The position numbers and the translations under genes are program-made. From Gudongella sp046224405 (lineage in GTDB: Bacteria > Bacillota > Clostridia > Tissierellales > Tissierellaceae): DNA of 64,000 bases. This document shows, in pieces, positions 8,240-17,363 of this stretch. The notes under the pieces are model-generated. The model was not told the DNA's origin. It saw only the letters and a list, made by a program, of their open reading frames with translations, and did not search any database. Position 1 is the first letter of the stretch. Each line of letters opens with the position of its first letter. The DNA lies in contig NZ_JBJXRK010000007.1 in NCBI RefSeq assembly GCF_046224405.1, positions 1 to 64,000 of the forward strand, written 5' to 3'.

Positions 8240-9082
8240 CTAGTATGTGAAGCCTTCACCTTCGACCTCGGTTACGTATGAAACGGATACAAAAGCCTTT
8301 TTATCTATGTTTCTGATGAAGTCTCTGATCTTGATGTACTCACTTCTGGAAACAATGGTGTTTATGATTCTCTTATCCTCATTTGAAAATCCACCTTCCC
8401 CATGGTAAATGGTGGTTCCTCTTCCTATATCAGAAAGTATATACCCATTTATTGAATCAAGCTCGGACGAAATTATAAGCATGTTGATCTTTACGTTGAA
8501 ACCAGCAATCATCTTATCGATTACAAGAGAGTTGATTACTATTCCAAGTAGAGCGTACATACCAAGTCTGGCTCCAAATACAAGACCTGCAAATATTGTA
8601 ATGAAAAAATCTGAGGCAAGCAGGGACTTTCCAATGTCCATGTGGGTATATTTGTTTATGATTTTCGCAATTATATCCGTACCGCCTGTGGAAGCGTTTT
8701 GATTGAAGACTATCCCCATGCCTACACCGTTTATTAGAATCCCGAATATCAGATTAATGAACAGGTCATCCGTAAAGGGGGCTGTCATGGGTATAATCAG
8801 CTCAAAGAGCCCGATCATGCCTGACAGGGCAAGAGAAGCATAGACTGTATAGCCTCCAAACTCCCTTCCAAGAACTATAAATGCTGTGATGAACAGGATG
8901 ATGTTTAGAATTGCAAGTATCACTCCCATTGGTATTGAGGGAATTAAATAGCTAAGTATCATTGCAAGACCGGTTGCACCTCCCACAGCAAGATTGGATG
9001 GTATAAGGAAAAAATACATCCCCATTGTCATGACAAGTAGCCCTAAATTAATTAGCATAAATCTTTTTATGTTGAATTTCAT
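8240..9082 (-). CDS. YitT family membrane protein
   Basis: A 280-residue protein of the YitT family (DUF161 membrane part plus a C-terminal DUF2179 domain). Residues about 10-200 hold five to six hydrophobic helices with the family motif VFNQNASTGGTDIIAKI. The last about 65 residues form a soluble ferredoxin-like domain (RIINTIVSRSEYIKIRDFI). Its function is unknown; transport has been suggested. The start follows AGGAGG. It is the first gene of a two-gene operon with truA. Confidence 0.92.
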   Translation of the reverse strand: MKFNIKRFMLINLGLLVMTMGMYFFLIPSNLAVGGATGLAMILSYLIPSIPMGVILAILNIILFITAFIVLGREFGGYTVYASLALSGMIGLFELIIPMTAPFTDDLFINLIFGILINGVGMGIVFNQNASTGGTDIIAKIINKYTHMDIGKSLLASDFFITIFAGLVFGARLGMYALLGIVINSLVIDKMIAGFNVKINMLIISSELDSINGYILSDIGRGTTIYHGEGGFSNEDKRIINTIVSRSEYIKIRDFIRNIDKKAFVSVSYVTEVEGEGFTY

Positions 9083-9163
9083 AGTTATCTCCTCCTAAAT
9101 TGTAGCAATCAAGATATTATAGTAGATAAGAGCAATAAATTCAAGGTAAATTTGGAATATCGG

Positions 9164-9192
9164 TTTACAATGGTACATTATACAAATAGAAT
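9164..9192 (+). promoter_or_regulatory. Sigma-A promoter of the flavin oxidoreductase gene
   Basis: TTTACA (9164-9169), a 17-base spacer and TAGAAT (9187-9192) lie about 40 bases before the start codon. Confidence 0.6.
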
Positions 9193-9233
9193 AATGATGA
9201 GAGCACAGTATAAAAATTGGAAGGGTTGATTAG

Positions 9234-10283
9234 ATGAAAAATCTATATGGAGAAAGAGATTTTGGAAAACTGAAGCTTAAGAATCCATTGGTGCTTCCAT
9301 CAATGGTCGCATTTGGATTTGCAGATGACAATGGATATGTATCAGAAAGAAACATTGAACACTATGACAGGATATCAAAGAATGGCGCAGGCTTGGTAAT
9401 AGTTGAGGCAACCTGCATAAATCCAGAGGGGAGACTTTCAATTGACCAGCTGGCCATCTGGGATGATTCCTATGTGGAAGGACTGAAGAGACTTTCTTCA
9501 GTTATACATAAAAATGGTGCAATTGCAATAATCCAGCTCCATCATGCAGGGCTGAGGGCAAAGGCTGATGTGACTGAAACACCCCTGACCTCATGGGACT
9601 TTGAGCAGAAGGGAAGAGTATCAAAGGGGATGACAAAGGACCAGGTGGAAAAGACAATTGAAGATTTCTCCAAGGCTGCCAAGAGAGCACAGATGGCAGG
9701 CTTTGATGGAGTGGAGATCCACGGAGCCCACGGATATCTCCTTACTCAGTTTTTTTCCAAAAAGGTTAATGCCAGAACGGATGAATATGGAGGAAGCCAC
9801 GAAAACCGAAACAGGATTGCTAAAAAAATTCATGACGAAATACGAAAAGAGACAGGAGAGGATTTCATTCTGGGAATAAGGATGGGCTCAAATGACGACA
9901 CTATTGAAGAGAGCATAGAAAGGGCCAAATACTTGGAAAAAAACGGGTACGACTATCTTCACGTGTCTACAGGCTTTGACAATACACAAATTGAAGCTGA
10001 GATTCCAGAGGAATTCCCTTGCAACTGGATAGTATACGGAGGGACCCTGATCAAGAAAAATGTAGAAATACCTGTAATAGGAGTAAACAAGATCCTCACC
10101 AGAAAGCAGGTGGATTATCTTCTGGAAAACCAACTCCTTGACCTGGTTGCCATAGGAAGGGCACAGCTTGCGGACCATGATTTCATAGAGCACATGACTG
10201 GTGATGGTGAAATAGTTACCTGCCTTGAATGCAGCCCCTGTAAATGGTTTAGTGATGGAACAAAATGCCCAAGACATATGTGA
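9234..10283 (+). CDS. Old-yellow-enzyme family NADH:flavin oxidoreductase with C-terminal cysteine cluster
   Basis: A 349-residue FMN-dependent TIM-barrel reductase of the OYE family, which reduce activated alkenes. EIHGAHGYLL (H163, H166) supplies the substrate anion-binding pair, and RTDEYGGSHENRNR is the family signature. It is the single-domain form, without the FAD/NAD half of 2,4-dienoyl-CoA reductases. It nevertheless ends with four cysteines (C330, C333, C336, C345; CLECSPCKWF then TKCP). This is close to the point where the long enzymes hold a 4Fe-4S cluster, so a cluster is possible. It has its own promoter. The physiological substrate is unknown. Confidence 0.92.
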   Translation: MKNLYGERDFGKLKLKNPLVLPSMVAFGFADDNGYVSERNIEHYDRISKNGAGLVIVEATCINPEGRLSIDQLAIWDDSYVEGLKRLSSVIHKNGAIAIIQLHHAGLRAKADVTETPLTSWDFEQKGRVSKGMTKDQVEKTIEDFSKAAKRAQMAGFDGVEIHGAHGYLLTQFFSKKVNARTDEYGGSHENRNRIAKKIHDEIRKETGEDFILGIRMGSNDDTIEESIERAKYLEKNGYDYLHVSTGFDNTQIEAEIPEEFPCNWIVYGGTLIKKNVEIPVIGVNKILTRKQVDYLLENQLLDLVAIGRAQLADHDFIEHMTGDGEIVTCLECSPCKWFSDGTKCPRHM

Positions 10284-10376
10284 ATTGTTGATTTGTTCGA
10301 ATTAATAGGTTATAGGCCCACTAACGGGGTATATAATTATAGGAACTCAAGATAATATTAATAAGGAGGCTGACTG

Positions 10377-10862
10377 ATGAACTACGTTGAATTTGCAATC
10401 CAAATGGAGGTTGACGGCGAGAATTACTACAGAGAACAGGCAGAGAAGAACAAGGGAAATGCTCTTGAGAAGGTATTCCTGAATCTTGCTGATGACGAGA
10501 AAAAGCATGCTGACCTGGTAAGGAAATATGCTGAGGCTGTTGACTACAATCTAGACGAAGACAATGCTTTTGTTGAGTTTGAGAATGTATTCAAGAATGA
10601 ATCTGATTTCAAGGTTGATGTGAAGGTTGATCCAAATCAGCTTGATGCATATAGATTGGCCCTTAAGAAGGAGCAGGAAAGTATAGACCTTTACAAGAAG
10701 ATGAAGGATGAGGCTGACTCCGAAAAAGGAAAGAAGCTGTTTGATTATCTGGTAAGACAGGAAGAATATCACTACAGAATTTTTGATGACATGGTAAATC
10801 ACCTTAGAAAAGCTGAGGAATGGGTTGAGGATGCCAGATTCGGAAAAAGAGATACTTATTAG
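10377..10862 (+). CDS. Ferritin-like diiron protein (rubrerythrin-type domain)
   Basis: A 161-residue all-helical protein with the paired E...ExxH pattern of a diiron four-helix bundle: EVDGENYY and DDEKKHADL in the first half, KKEQESIDLY and RQEEYHYRIF in the second. The rubredoxin-like C-terminal domain of true rubrerythrin is missing, so it belongs to the short ferritin-like group seen in anaerobes and linked to peroxide or iron handling. The start follows AAGGAGG. A TATAAT box lies about 45 bases upstream, with a weak -35. Confidence 0.9.
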   Translation: MNYVEFAIQMEVDGENYYREQAEKNKGNALEKVFLNLADDEKKHADLVRKYAEAVDYNLDEDNAFVEFENVFKNESDFKVDVKVDPNQLDAYRLALKKEQESIDLYKKMKDEADSEKGKKLFDYLVRQEEYHYRIFDDMVNHLRKAEEWVEDARFGKRDTY

Positions 10863-10909
10863 ACTAAAGGCGGCCTGTTGGCTGCCTTGCTTGATTCAGG
10901 GGTGAAAAA

Positions 10910-11461
10910 ATGAAAAGTTTGATAGTTGTAGATTGTCAGTATGATTTTATAGATGGAACACTTGCCTGTGAAAATGCAGAAAATGCTGTCAACAGTATAA
11001 TCAAATATATTAACAGCAACGACATCAAGGTTCATTATTCAAAGGACTGGCATTCCATCCACAACGGAAGCTTTAAGGACAACGGTGGAGTTTGGCCTGT
11101 ACACTGTGTCCAGGGAGAAAGAGGTGCCAGGCTACATGAGGACTTTTACAAGCATGTGGAAAAGGATGTAAAAAGACCAAAGGAAGATAATGTGTTCTAT
11201 AAGGGTATTGATGATGAGGTTGAGGAGTATTCTGCCTACAATGCAGAAAATAGCCAGAAGTTGAGTCTTAAGGACGCCTTGGAGGATGAGGTAATAGTAG
11301 CAGGTATAGCCAGTGAGTATTGCGTTAGGGAAACTGTTCTTGAACTTCTGGAGGCTGGGCACATGGTGGAGATTCTGAAGGATGGACTGGGATATGTCGA
11401 TTCTGAAGATCACCTTAAGAATCTTCAGGACCTGATGGAACGTGGAGTCCGGATAATATAA
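10910..11461 (+). CDS. Nicotinamidase-like isochorismatase family hydrolase
   Basis: A 183-residue cysteine hydrolase. The catalytic triad pattern is D8 (VVDCQYDF), a central lysine (probably K98) and nucleophile C138 (GIASEYCVRET). The metal site is D46, H48 and H51 in SKDWHSIH. That metal triad and the YCV cysteine context favour nicotinamidase, which turns nicotinamide into nicotinate for NAD salvage, over other isochorismatase-like enzymes. The gene is 48 bases downstream of the ferritin-like gene and 59 bases before the thioredoxin-like gene, probably on one transcript. Confidence 0.88.
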   Translation: MKSLIVVDCQYDFIDGTLACENAENAVNSIIKYINSNDIKVHYSKDWHSIHNGSFKDNGGVWPVHCVQGERGARLHEDFYKHVEKDVKRPKEDNVFYKGIDDEVEEYSAYNAENSQKLSLKDALEDEVIVAGIASEYCVRETVLELLEAGHMVEILKDGLGYVDSEDHLKNLQDLMERGVRII

Positions 11462-11520
11462 CCATAACAGTGGGAAGCAGCAAGAGATTTAAGTTGATTT
11501 ATATTTTAAGGAGGAATAGC

Positions 11521-11844
11521 TTGAACACACAGAAGGTAGTATATTTAAACTCGGATGAGGAGCTTGAGGAGTTCTCCAAGAAGGAGGTCCACATCCTTTA
11601 CTTCAGCTCAGAAAACTGTAATGTATGTCATTCGGTTTTTCCAAGACTGGTGGATATGACATCGGAATACGACATAGAAATCGGTAGGATAGATGTCAAC
11701 AAGAATGTGAAGCTGGCCGGTCAGCACCTTATATTTTCAATACCGACCATTCTTGTTTTCAACGAGGGAAAGGAAGTTGCAAGAGAAAGCAGATTTATTG
11801 ACTTCGATAAGCTTGGCAGAACTCTTAATATCCTCCTATCATAG
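11521..11844 (+). CDS. Thioredoxin-like protein
   Basis: A 107-residue thioredoxin fold with active-site C33-N-V-C36 and the cis-proline strand FSIPTILVF. CNVC differs from the CGPC of housekeeping thioredoxin and resembles small YtpP-like proteins that may reduce specific partners or act on low-molecular-weight thiols. The start is the TTG at 11521, nine bases after AAGGAGG. A GTG 51 bases upstream has no ribosome site. A terminator follows. Confidence 0.9.
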   Translation: MNTQKVVYLNSDEELEEFSKKEVHILYFSSENCNVCHSVFPRLVDMTSEYDIEIGRIDVNKNVKLAGQHLIFSIPTILVFNEGKEVARESRFIDFDKLGRTLNILLS

Positions 11845-11851
11845 TAATTGA

Positions 11852-11891
11852 CAAAAAAGGCCTCCATCTTCACTTGATGGATGCCTTTTTT
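11852..11891 (+). terminator. Terminator after the thioredoxin-like gene
   Basis: GGCCTCCATC pairs with GATGGATGCC (one mismatch) and is followed by TTTTTTG. Confidence 0.85.
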
Positions 11892-11957
11892 GTTCGGAAA
11901 TCCAATAATTGGGTATCATCCAGATAGAAGGAAAATCACAGAATTGGAGGAGTTTCT

Positions 11958-12416
11958 ATGTATATCAAGGATATCATGACCAAGGATGTAATAACCGTTA
12001 CAATGGATGATAATGTTGAAAAATGTGCATCGTTGCTGATCAAGCACAATTTGAGCGGACTGCCGGTACTGGATGAATCTGGTAAGCTTGTGGGAATTGT
12101 AACCGAGGGAGACCTTATAAGAAGAGCCTCTAGAATTAAGGGGCCTGCTGTTCTTGAAGTTTTAGGGGGCCTGATATATCTGGACAGCCCGAAAAAATTC
12201 ATGGACGAGCTTAAGAACTCAATGGGTCAGAAGGCTGGAGATGTTATGACCAAAAAGGTAGTAACAATAGATCCTGAGCAGACAATTGAAGAGGGTGCAA
12301 CGTTGTTGGTGGAAAAGAAGGTCAAGCGTCTGCCAGTTGTAGATAAAAAAGGAGAGCTTGTTGGAATCGTGTCAAGACGAGATATTATGAGTTATCTTTT
12401 CCCGGAACAGAAATAA
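11958..12416 (+). CDS. Tandem CBS-domain protein
   Basis: A 152-residue protein made only of two CBS motifs (about residues 1-57 and 88-150), each with a DIMTKDV-like or DVMTKKV-like start and a LVGIVT/LVGIVS end. Such stand-alone Bateman modules bind adenine nucleotides and regulate partner proteins. No enzyme domain is attached and the target is unknown. The start follows GGAGGAG. The next gene, a TspO-related membrane protein, begins 27 bases downstream and may be co-transcribed. Confidence 0.92.
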   Translation: MYIKDIMTKDVITVTMDDNVEKCASLLIKHNLSGLPVLDESGKLVGIVTEGDLIRRASRIKGPAVLEVLGGLIYLDSPKKFMDELKNSMGQKAGDVMTKKVVTIDPEQTIEEGATLLVEKKVKRLPVVDKKGELVGIVSRRDIMSYLFPEQK

Positions 12417-12443
12417 TGAACCTACAAGTAAAGGGGGATATGG

Positions 12444-13253
12444 ATGGTTAGAAAAAGGGAAGGTTTTTTGACTGGATTGATGGCGCTGGCAATGTACCTG
12501 GTGATGGTGGGCACAAATGCTCTGGCAAATATTTTGCCCATAAATGGAATCACCACAGGTGAGGTTTCCGACAACATACCAAACCTCTTCGCACCTGCGG
12601 GGATCACTTTTTCAATTTGGGGTGTAATATATGTATTACTGGGAGTCTACTCAGTATATGTGCTTGTATATATAAACCGCGGATATAGGGACAGCTTTTC
12701 CCTGAAGAGGGTAAATCAGTTCTATATCCTGTCTTCAATTGCAAACAGTGTATGGATATATAACTGGCATCATGGAAACATAGGATTGACACTTGTACTT
12801 ATGCTTGTCATTTTGGCATCATTGATTGTTATCGTTTTGACACTAAGGTCAATGACCACAACAGGGGATAGGATGCTGTGGGCAAGACTACCATTCAGTG
12901 TATATTTTGGTTGGATAACAATTGCTACAATTGCAAATATAACCGCATTCCTGGTGGATATGGGATGGGATGGATTCGGGATTCCAGAAAATATTTGGAC
13001 TGTCGCTGTTCTTGCTGTGGGTCTTCTGATTGGAGGAACTACAATCTGGAGACTACAGGACAAGGCTTATGGTGCTGTTATGGTATGGGCTTACATGGGG
13101 ATACTTTTAAAGCATATATCCCAGGATGGATTTGATGGAAGATACCCTGCAGTCATTGTAACTACAGGAATATCAATTGGAATATTCATCTCCATAATTT
13201 TTTTGGCATCAAGGAGAAAAAAGTACATGTTTAACGTTAATTCAGGGTTTTAA
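12444..13253 (+). CDS. Tryptophan-rich sensory protein (TspO/MBR)-related membrane protein
   Basis: A 269-residue integral membrane protein with seven to eight hydrophobic helices. Motifs LFAPAGITFSIWGVIYVLL (about 49-67), NWHH and PFSVYFGWI are shared with a clostridial group usually annotated as tryptophan-rich sensory proteins, distant and longer relatives of TspO. TspO proteins bind tetrapyrroles and other hydrophobic ligands. Whether this longer form does so is unknown. The start is supported by AAGGGG upstream. Confidence 0.75.
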   Translation: MVRKREGFLTGLMALAMYLVMVGTNALANILPINGITTGEVSDNIPNLFAPAGITFSIWGVIYVLLGVYSVYVLVYINRGYRDSFSLKRVNQFYILSSIANSVWIYNWHHGNIGLTLVLMLVILASLIVIVLTLRSMTTTGDRMLWARLPFSVYFGWITIATIANITAFLVDMGWDGFGIPENIWTVAVLAVGLLIGGTTIWRLQDKAYGAVMVWAYMGILLKHISQDGFDGRYPAVIVTTGISIGIFISIIFLASRRKKYMFNVNSGF

Positions 13254-13339
13254 AGAGGCTACAGGGGGTAGATATACCAATATTCATAACGAATTAAAGT
13301 GAGAACACAAATGTAACAACTACAAAAAGAGGTGAAAAG

Positions 13340-13736
13340 ATGAGTCTTTTAAAAATGTATGGAGTTTCTTTCACTGTTTTTTTTGCCATTGATCTTTTTT
13401 GGCTAGGGATTATCGCAAAAAATCTTTACAGGGAGCATCTGGGCTACATCATGAGCCCAAGCGTAAACTGGGTGGCTGCAATTGGTTTTTATATCTTTTA
13501 TATCGCAGGACTTATCTTTTTCGCATTGGCACCGGCAATTGAAAGGGATAGTCTATGCAGCATTTGTGGGTGCTTTTTTTGGGTTTATAACCTATGCTAC
13601 CTATGATATGACAAACCTGGCAACCCTGAGGGATTGGCCAGTGTTCATAACAGTTGTTGACATCATATGGGGTACGGTCCTGTGTGGACTCACAGCTTCA
13701 ATAAGCTTTATAATCCTAAAAGCAATAGGAATCTGA
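13340..13736 (+). pseudogene. DUF2177 family membrane protein, frameshifted
   Basis: Two overlapping frames together encode one DUF2177 protein of about 131 residues. The first (from 13340) gives the N-terminal helices through ALAPAIE and then enters nonsense. The second supplies GIVYAAFVGAFFGFITYATY through the end at 13736, including the family motif YATYDMTNLATL. The break is at about 13541-13547 (GAAAGGGATA), where one surplus or two missing A/G bases would restore the frame. Either the gene is broken, or the run of A and G was misread in the assembly. DUF2177 proteins are four-helix membrane proteins of unknown function. The start has GAGGTG upstream. Confidence 0.8.
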
Positions 13737-13753
13737 TTCTGGAGGGGATGTAG

Positions 13754-15541
13754 ATGACAATCAGCAGGCTAAATGGCGAGGCACTTTATTACGCCTTCTT
13801 GTCAGGTGCAAATGAGGTGATCAAGCAGAAATATGAACTGAATAGAATCAATGTTTTTCCTGTTCCCGACGGAGATACAGGGTCCAATCTTGCATACACG
13901 ATGTATACCATTGTGGAGGAGGCCAGGATCAAGCACACAGTCAAGGAGACCATGGAATCCATTGCTGAGGCTGCTTTAAATGGTGCAAGAGGAAATTCGG
14001 GTATAATTTTTGCCCAGTATATTAACGGCATGTACATGGAAATGCCTGAGGAAGACGACGTTACAGTTGAAGGGTTTACAAATCTTGCAAACAATGCGGT
14101 GGAATATGCCTACAAATCCATATCCCAGCCTGTTGAAGGAACAATGATCACCGTAATCAAGGACTGGGCCCAATCACTTCAGCTATACCGGGAAAAGGCG
14201 ACTGATTTCGGAGAGCTTATGGGTGAATCTCTCCAGGCTGCAGCAGAATCACTGAAAAGGACCCCTGAAATGCTCAAGGTTCTCAAGGACGCTCATGTGG
14301 TTGATTCAGGGGCCAAGGGATTTGTGCATTTTCTTGAGGGATTTATAAAGTTCATCAAGACAAATGAAAGGGTTAAATTTGAGAAGGATTATTCCGAGAT
14401 CTTGATCCAGACTGAAGACATGCATGTCATGGATAATATGGACCTATATTACAGATTCTGCACGGAGGCCCTTATTCAGGGAGATAATCTGGATGTCGAT
14501 GAAATAAAGAAGGACGTTGAGGACATTGGGAACTCTCTTGTAATAGCAGGCAACAAAAAGAAGGTTAGGGTCCACATTCATGCAGCCCAGCCGGAGGAGC
14601 TTTTCAGAAGACTCCGGAAGCATGGTCGAATCATCCAACAGAAGGCTGATGACATGAAGCGACAGTTTGAGGCAACACATTCCAGGGAATATCCGATCGC
14701 ACTTTTAACAGACTCCATTGCAGACCTTCCCAGGGATATAATGGACAGGTACCAGATTCATATGGTTCCATTGAACCTGATAGCTGATGGAAGCAATTAC
14801 CTTGACAAGACTACAATTTCCTCTGAGTACTTCTATAGTCTTATGGATGAAATAGATGAATATCCATCCTCCTCTCAGCCTACCATGGCAGTAGCAGAGG
14901 ATTACATCCGATTCTTAAGGGAGCATTATTCCAAAATCATAATCATAACCGTATCTGACAAGATGAGCGGGACCTTGAACACCTTCAGAAAAGCTCTTGA
15001 AAAGCTTGGAATAGAAGATGGCAGCGTTGCTTTGATAGATTCACGGAGGAACTCTGGTGCAGAGGGTCTTGTTGTCATGAAGGCAGCTGAAATGATTCAC
15101 CAAGGGATGAATTTTGAGGAAATTGTTGAGAAACTGGATGGGATAATTGAAAAAAGTGAGATATTTGTCAGTGTAACTGACCTGAAATACATGGTTAAGT
15201 CTGGAAGAATAAGCAAGTATGTCGGATTTGCGGCGAACACCTTGAACTTTAAGCCGGTGGTTTCAATTGACAAGGAAGGCCATGGCTCGATAATAGGGAA
15301 GTCCTTTTCAGTGGATTCAAACACCAGGAAGATTTACTCTCTAATTGAGCAGATTCACAAGGAAAAGGGTATTGAGAGGTATGCAATCGTCCATGCAAAT
15401 GCTTTCGAAAGGGCCAAGGAATATGAGAAGCATTTGGTGGAAATGCTGGGCATGGAGCCTGAGTATATCATGGATATCTCAACAATTGTTGCAATGAGTG
15501 CTGGAATAGGAACTGTAGCAGTTGCTCTTATAAGCAACTAA
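13754..15541 (+). CDS. DAK2-DegV fusion protein (fatty-acid kinase-like)
   Basis: A 595-residue fusion. Residues about 8-205 are a DhaL/DAK2 kinase-type domain with NVFPVPDGDTGSN, whose D39 and D41 are expected to bind Mg-ATP. Residues about 220-310 match the middle part of FakA-like proteins (VHIHAAQPEELF). Residues about 313-593 are a DegV (EDD) domain, the fatty-acid-binding fold of FakB, starting at LLTDSIADLP and with RRNSGAEGLVV and LKYMVKSGRIS motifs. In other bacteria FakA and FakB are separate and phosphorylate host or recycled fatty acids. Here both parts lie in one chain, a known clostridial arrangement. The start has GGAGGGG. DUF1295 and DUF523 genes follow closely. Confidence 0.92.
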   Translation: MTISRLNGEALYYAFLSGANEVIKQKYELNRINVFPVPDGDTGSNLAYTMYTIVEEARIKHTVKETMESIAEAALNGARGNSGIIFAQYINGMYMEMPEEDDVTVEGFTNLANNAVEYAYKSISQPVEGTMITVIKDWAQSLQLYREKATDFGELMGESLQAAAESLKRTPEMLKVLKDAHVVDSGAKGFVHFLEGFIKFIKTNERVKFEKDYSEILIQTEDMHVMDNMDLYYRFCTEALIQGDNLDVDEIKKDVEDIGNSLVIAGNKKKVRVHIHAAQPEELFRRLRKHGRIIQQKADDMKRQFEATHSREYPIALLTDSIADLPRDIMDRYQIHMVPLNLIADGSNYLDKTTISSEYFYSLMDEIDEYPSSSQPTMAVAEDYIRFLREHYSKIIIITVSDKMSGTLNTFRKALEKLGIEDGSVALIDSRRNSGAEGLVVMKAAEMIHQGMNFEEIVEKLDGIIEKSEIFVSVTDLKYMVKSGRISKYVGFAANTLNFKPVVSIDKEGHGSIIGKSFSVDSNTRKIYSLIEQIHKEKGIERYAIVHANAFERAKEYEKHLVEMLGMEPEYIMDISTIVAMSAGIGTVAVALISN

Positions 15542-15553
15542 AAGGGGGAAATA

Positions 15554-16324
15554 ATGGAAAATTATCTTGTAACCCTATTGGTTTTGTTCATATACTTTAA
15601 TATTGTATTTGCAATTGCACAATCCAAAAGGAACAATGGTTTGATTGACATTGCATGGGGCTTTGGATTTGTGGTTGTTGCTGTAACCAGCTACCTGATT
15701 TCATCTCAATTCACATTAAGGGGTACTGTCATAACCATCCTGGTTCTCCTGTGGGGCTTGAGACTGTCCTGGCATCTATTCAAGAGAAACTGGAACAAGA
15801 AGGAAGATTACAGATACGTTGCCATGAGGGAGCGATGGGGATCGAAAAACCATGCGGTCATGGCCTACACAAGGGTATTCATGTCCCAGATGGTACTTTG
15901 CTTTATCATTGCCACCCCCATTATGATTACCAACTTCAACAGCTCAGGTGGTTTGGGCCCGCTTGATTTCATAGGCATGGGGATATGGATTATAGGGTAC
16001 TATTTTGAGGTTGTTGGAGATGCACAGCTTAAGAGATTCATTAGTCAGCCGGAGAACAAGGGCAAGCTAATGAAGTACGGTCTGTGGAAATATACCAGAC
16101 ACCCCAACTATTTTGGTGAGGCAACCATGTGGTGGGGGATATTCCTTATTTCGCTTTCCGTGCCGGGTTCGTTGCTCGGGCTCATAAGCCCTGTTACCAT
16201 AACATTTCTGCTGTTGTTTGTATCAGGAGTTCCACTTCTTGAAAAGAAATACAAGGATCACCCGGAATGGGATGAATATGCGAGAAAAACAAGTAAATTC
16301 GTACCGATGCCACCAAAGAACTGA
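15554..16324 (+). CDS. DUF1295 (steroid 5-alpha-reductase-like) membrane protein
   Basis: A 256-residue integral membrane protein with about six to seven helices. The C-terminal motif YTRHPNYFGEATMWW and the LEKKYKDHPEWDEYARKT end are typical of DUF1295 and of the isoprenylcysteine methyltransferase/steroid reductase superfamily, which bind NADPH or SAM near that motif. The bacterial role is unknown. It lies 12 bases after the DAK2-DegV gene, in a probable operon, which hints at lipid metabolism. The start has AAGGGGG upstream. Confidence 0.9.
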   Translation: MENYLVTLLVLFIYFNIVFAIAQSKRNNGLIDIAWGFGFVVVAVTSYLISSQFTLRGTVITILVLLWGLRLSWHLFKRNWNKKEDYRYVAMRERWGSKNHAVMAYTRVFMSQMVLCFIIATPIMITNFNSSGGLGPLDFIGMGIWIIGYYFEVVGDAQLKRFISQPENKGKLMKYGLWKYTRHPNYFGEATMWWGIFLISLSVPGSLLGLISPVTITFLLLFVSGVPLLEKKYKDHPEWDEYARKTSKFVPMPPKN

Positions 16325-16353
16325 TCATGGAGATTTTGACGGAGGTTGATAGG

Positions 16354-17301
16354 ATGAAGGATAAACCGGTAATTGTTGTAAGTAATTGTCTGGGCTTTTG
16401 CAACTGCAGGTATGATGGACAGGTAATAAACGATAAGTTTGTCAAGGCTCTGGAATCATATGTTGACTATATCAAGGTTTGCCCTGAGGTGGATATTGGC
16501 CTTGGGGTGCCAAGGGATTCCGTAAAGCTGGTGAAAGTAAATGGCAAGGCAGAGCTTTATCAGCCAGGGCAGGACCGATATGTGACAAAGGAAATGGATG
16601 AGTACTCTGAAAAACTTTTGTCTTCTCTGGACCAGGTGGATGGCTTCATACTCAAGGGCAGATCACCATCTTGTGGAATCAAGGATGTGAAGTACTACCA
16701 GTCCATGGTTAAGGGTGCCAGCTCTGAAAAAGGTGTTGGAAGGTTTGCAGAAAAGGTGTTCGAAAAATTTCCCTTTGCGGCCATTGAAGAGGAGGGTCGA
16801 TTGACAAACATGGGGATCAGGGAGCATTTTCTGACCAAGCTATATACAAATCTTCGCTTTAGAAGTATAAGGGAGGGAAAGCTAAGGGATCTGGTTGACT
16901 TTCATACCCGTCACAAGTATATACTTATGGCCTACAGCCAAAAGGAGCTGAAAGCCATGGGTAAGATTGTTGCCAACCACCAGAACAAGAAGTACGAAGA
17001 CCTTTACAATGAATACAGGGACTATCTAGGAATGGCCTTGGAGAACCCTCCAAAACCAACAAATCATGTGAATACACTGATGCATATCATGGGATACTTT
17101 TCCGATCAGCTGTCTAGAGAGGAGAAGGAGTATCTTTTAGGTAGCCTTGAAAAGTATAAGAAGCGGAAAACTCATCTGGGTGTTCCTGTGGGGATACTTA
17201 GAAGCTACGCCATTAAGTACAGGCAGGAATATATTCTTTCCCAGTACATATGGGAGCCATTTCCAGAGGACATGCTGGATATAAGCGATACGGGGAAGTA
17301 A
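16354..17301 (+). CDS. DUF523/DUF1722 protein (YbgA-like)
   Basis: A 315-residue two-domain protein. Residues 1-150 are DUF523 with conserved cysteines (SNCLGFCNCRYDG near the start, KVCPEVDIGLGVPR, LKGRSPSCGIKDV). Residues about 185-305 are DUF1722 with FHTRHKYILMAYSQ. Such cysteine patterns suggest a bound Fe-S cluster or metal; relatives have been connected with tRNA thiolation/dethiolation and with DNA photolyase neighbourhoods, but no role is certain. The ATG at 16354 is eight bases after GGAGG; the ATG at 16327 lacks a site. Confidence 0.88.
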   Translation: MKDKPVIVVSNCLGFCNCRYDGQVINDKFVKALESYVDYIKVCPEVDIGLGVPRDSVKLVKVNGKAELYQPGQDRYVTKEMDEYSEKLLSSLDQVDGFILKGRSPSCGIKDVKYYQSMVKGASSEKGVGRFAEKVFEKFPFAAIEEEGRLTNMGIREHFLTKLYTNLRFRSIREGKLRDLVDFHTRHKYILMAYSQKELKAMGKIVANHQNKKYEDLYNEYRDYLGMALENPPKPTNHVNTLMHIMGYFSDQLSREEKEYLLGSLEKYKKRKTHLGVPVGILRSYAIKYRQEYILSQYIWEPFPEDMLDISDTGK

Positions 17302-17321
17302 AACTAAAAATTAGGGTACAT

Positions 17322-17363
17322 AAAAAAGCTCAAGGATAGGCTAGATATCCTTGAGCTCTTTTA
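17322..17363. terminator. Bidirectional terminator
   Basis: AGCTCAAGGATA/TATCCTTGAGCT stem between two convergent genes. The loop contains the stop codon of the minus-strand regulator. The minus-strand side ends in TTTTTT and the plus-strand side in CTTTTAT. Confidence 0.85.

Noticed and set aside
13482..13736. A separate 84-residue gene.
   Set aside because: Its first about 20 residues are out-of-frame reading of the preceding DUF2177 gene; the rest is that gene's second half.
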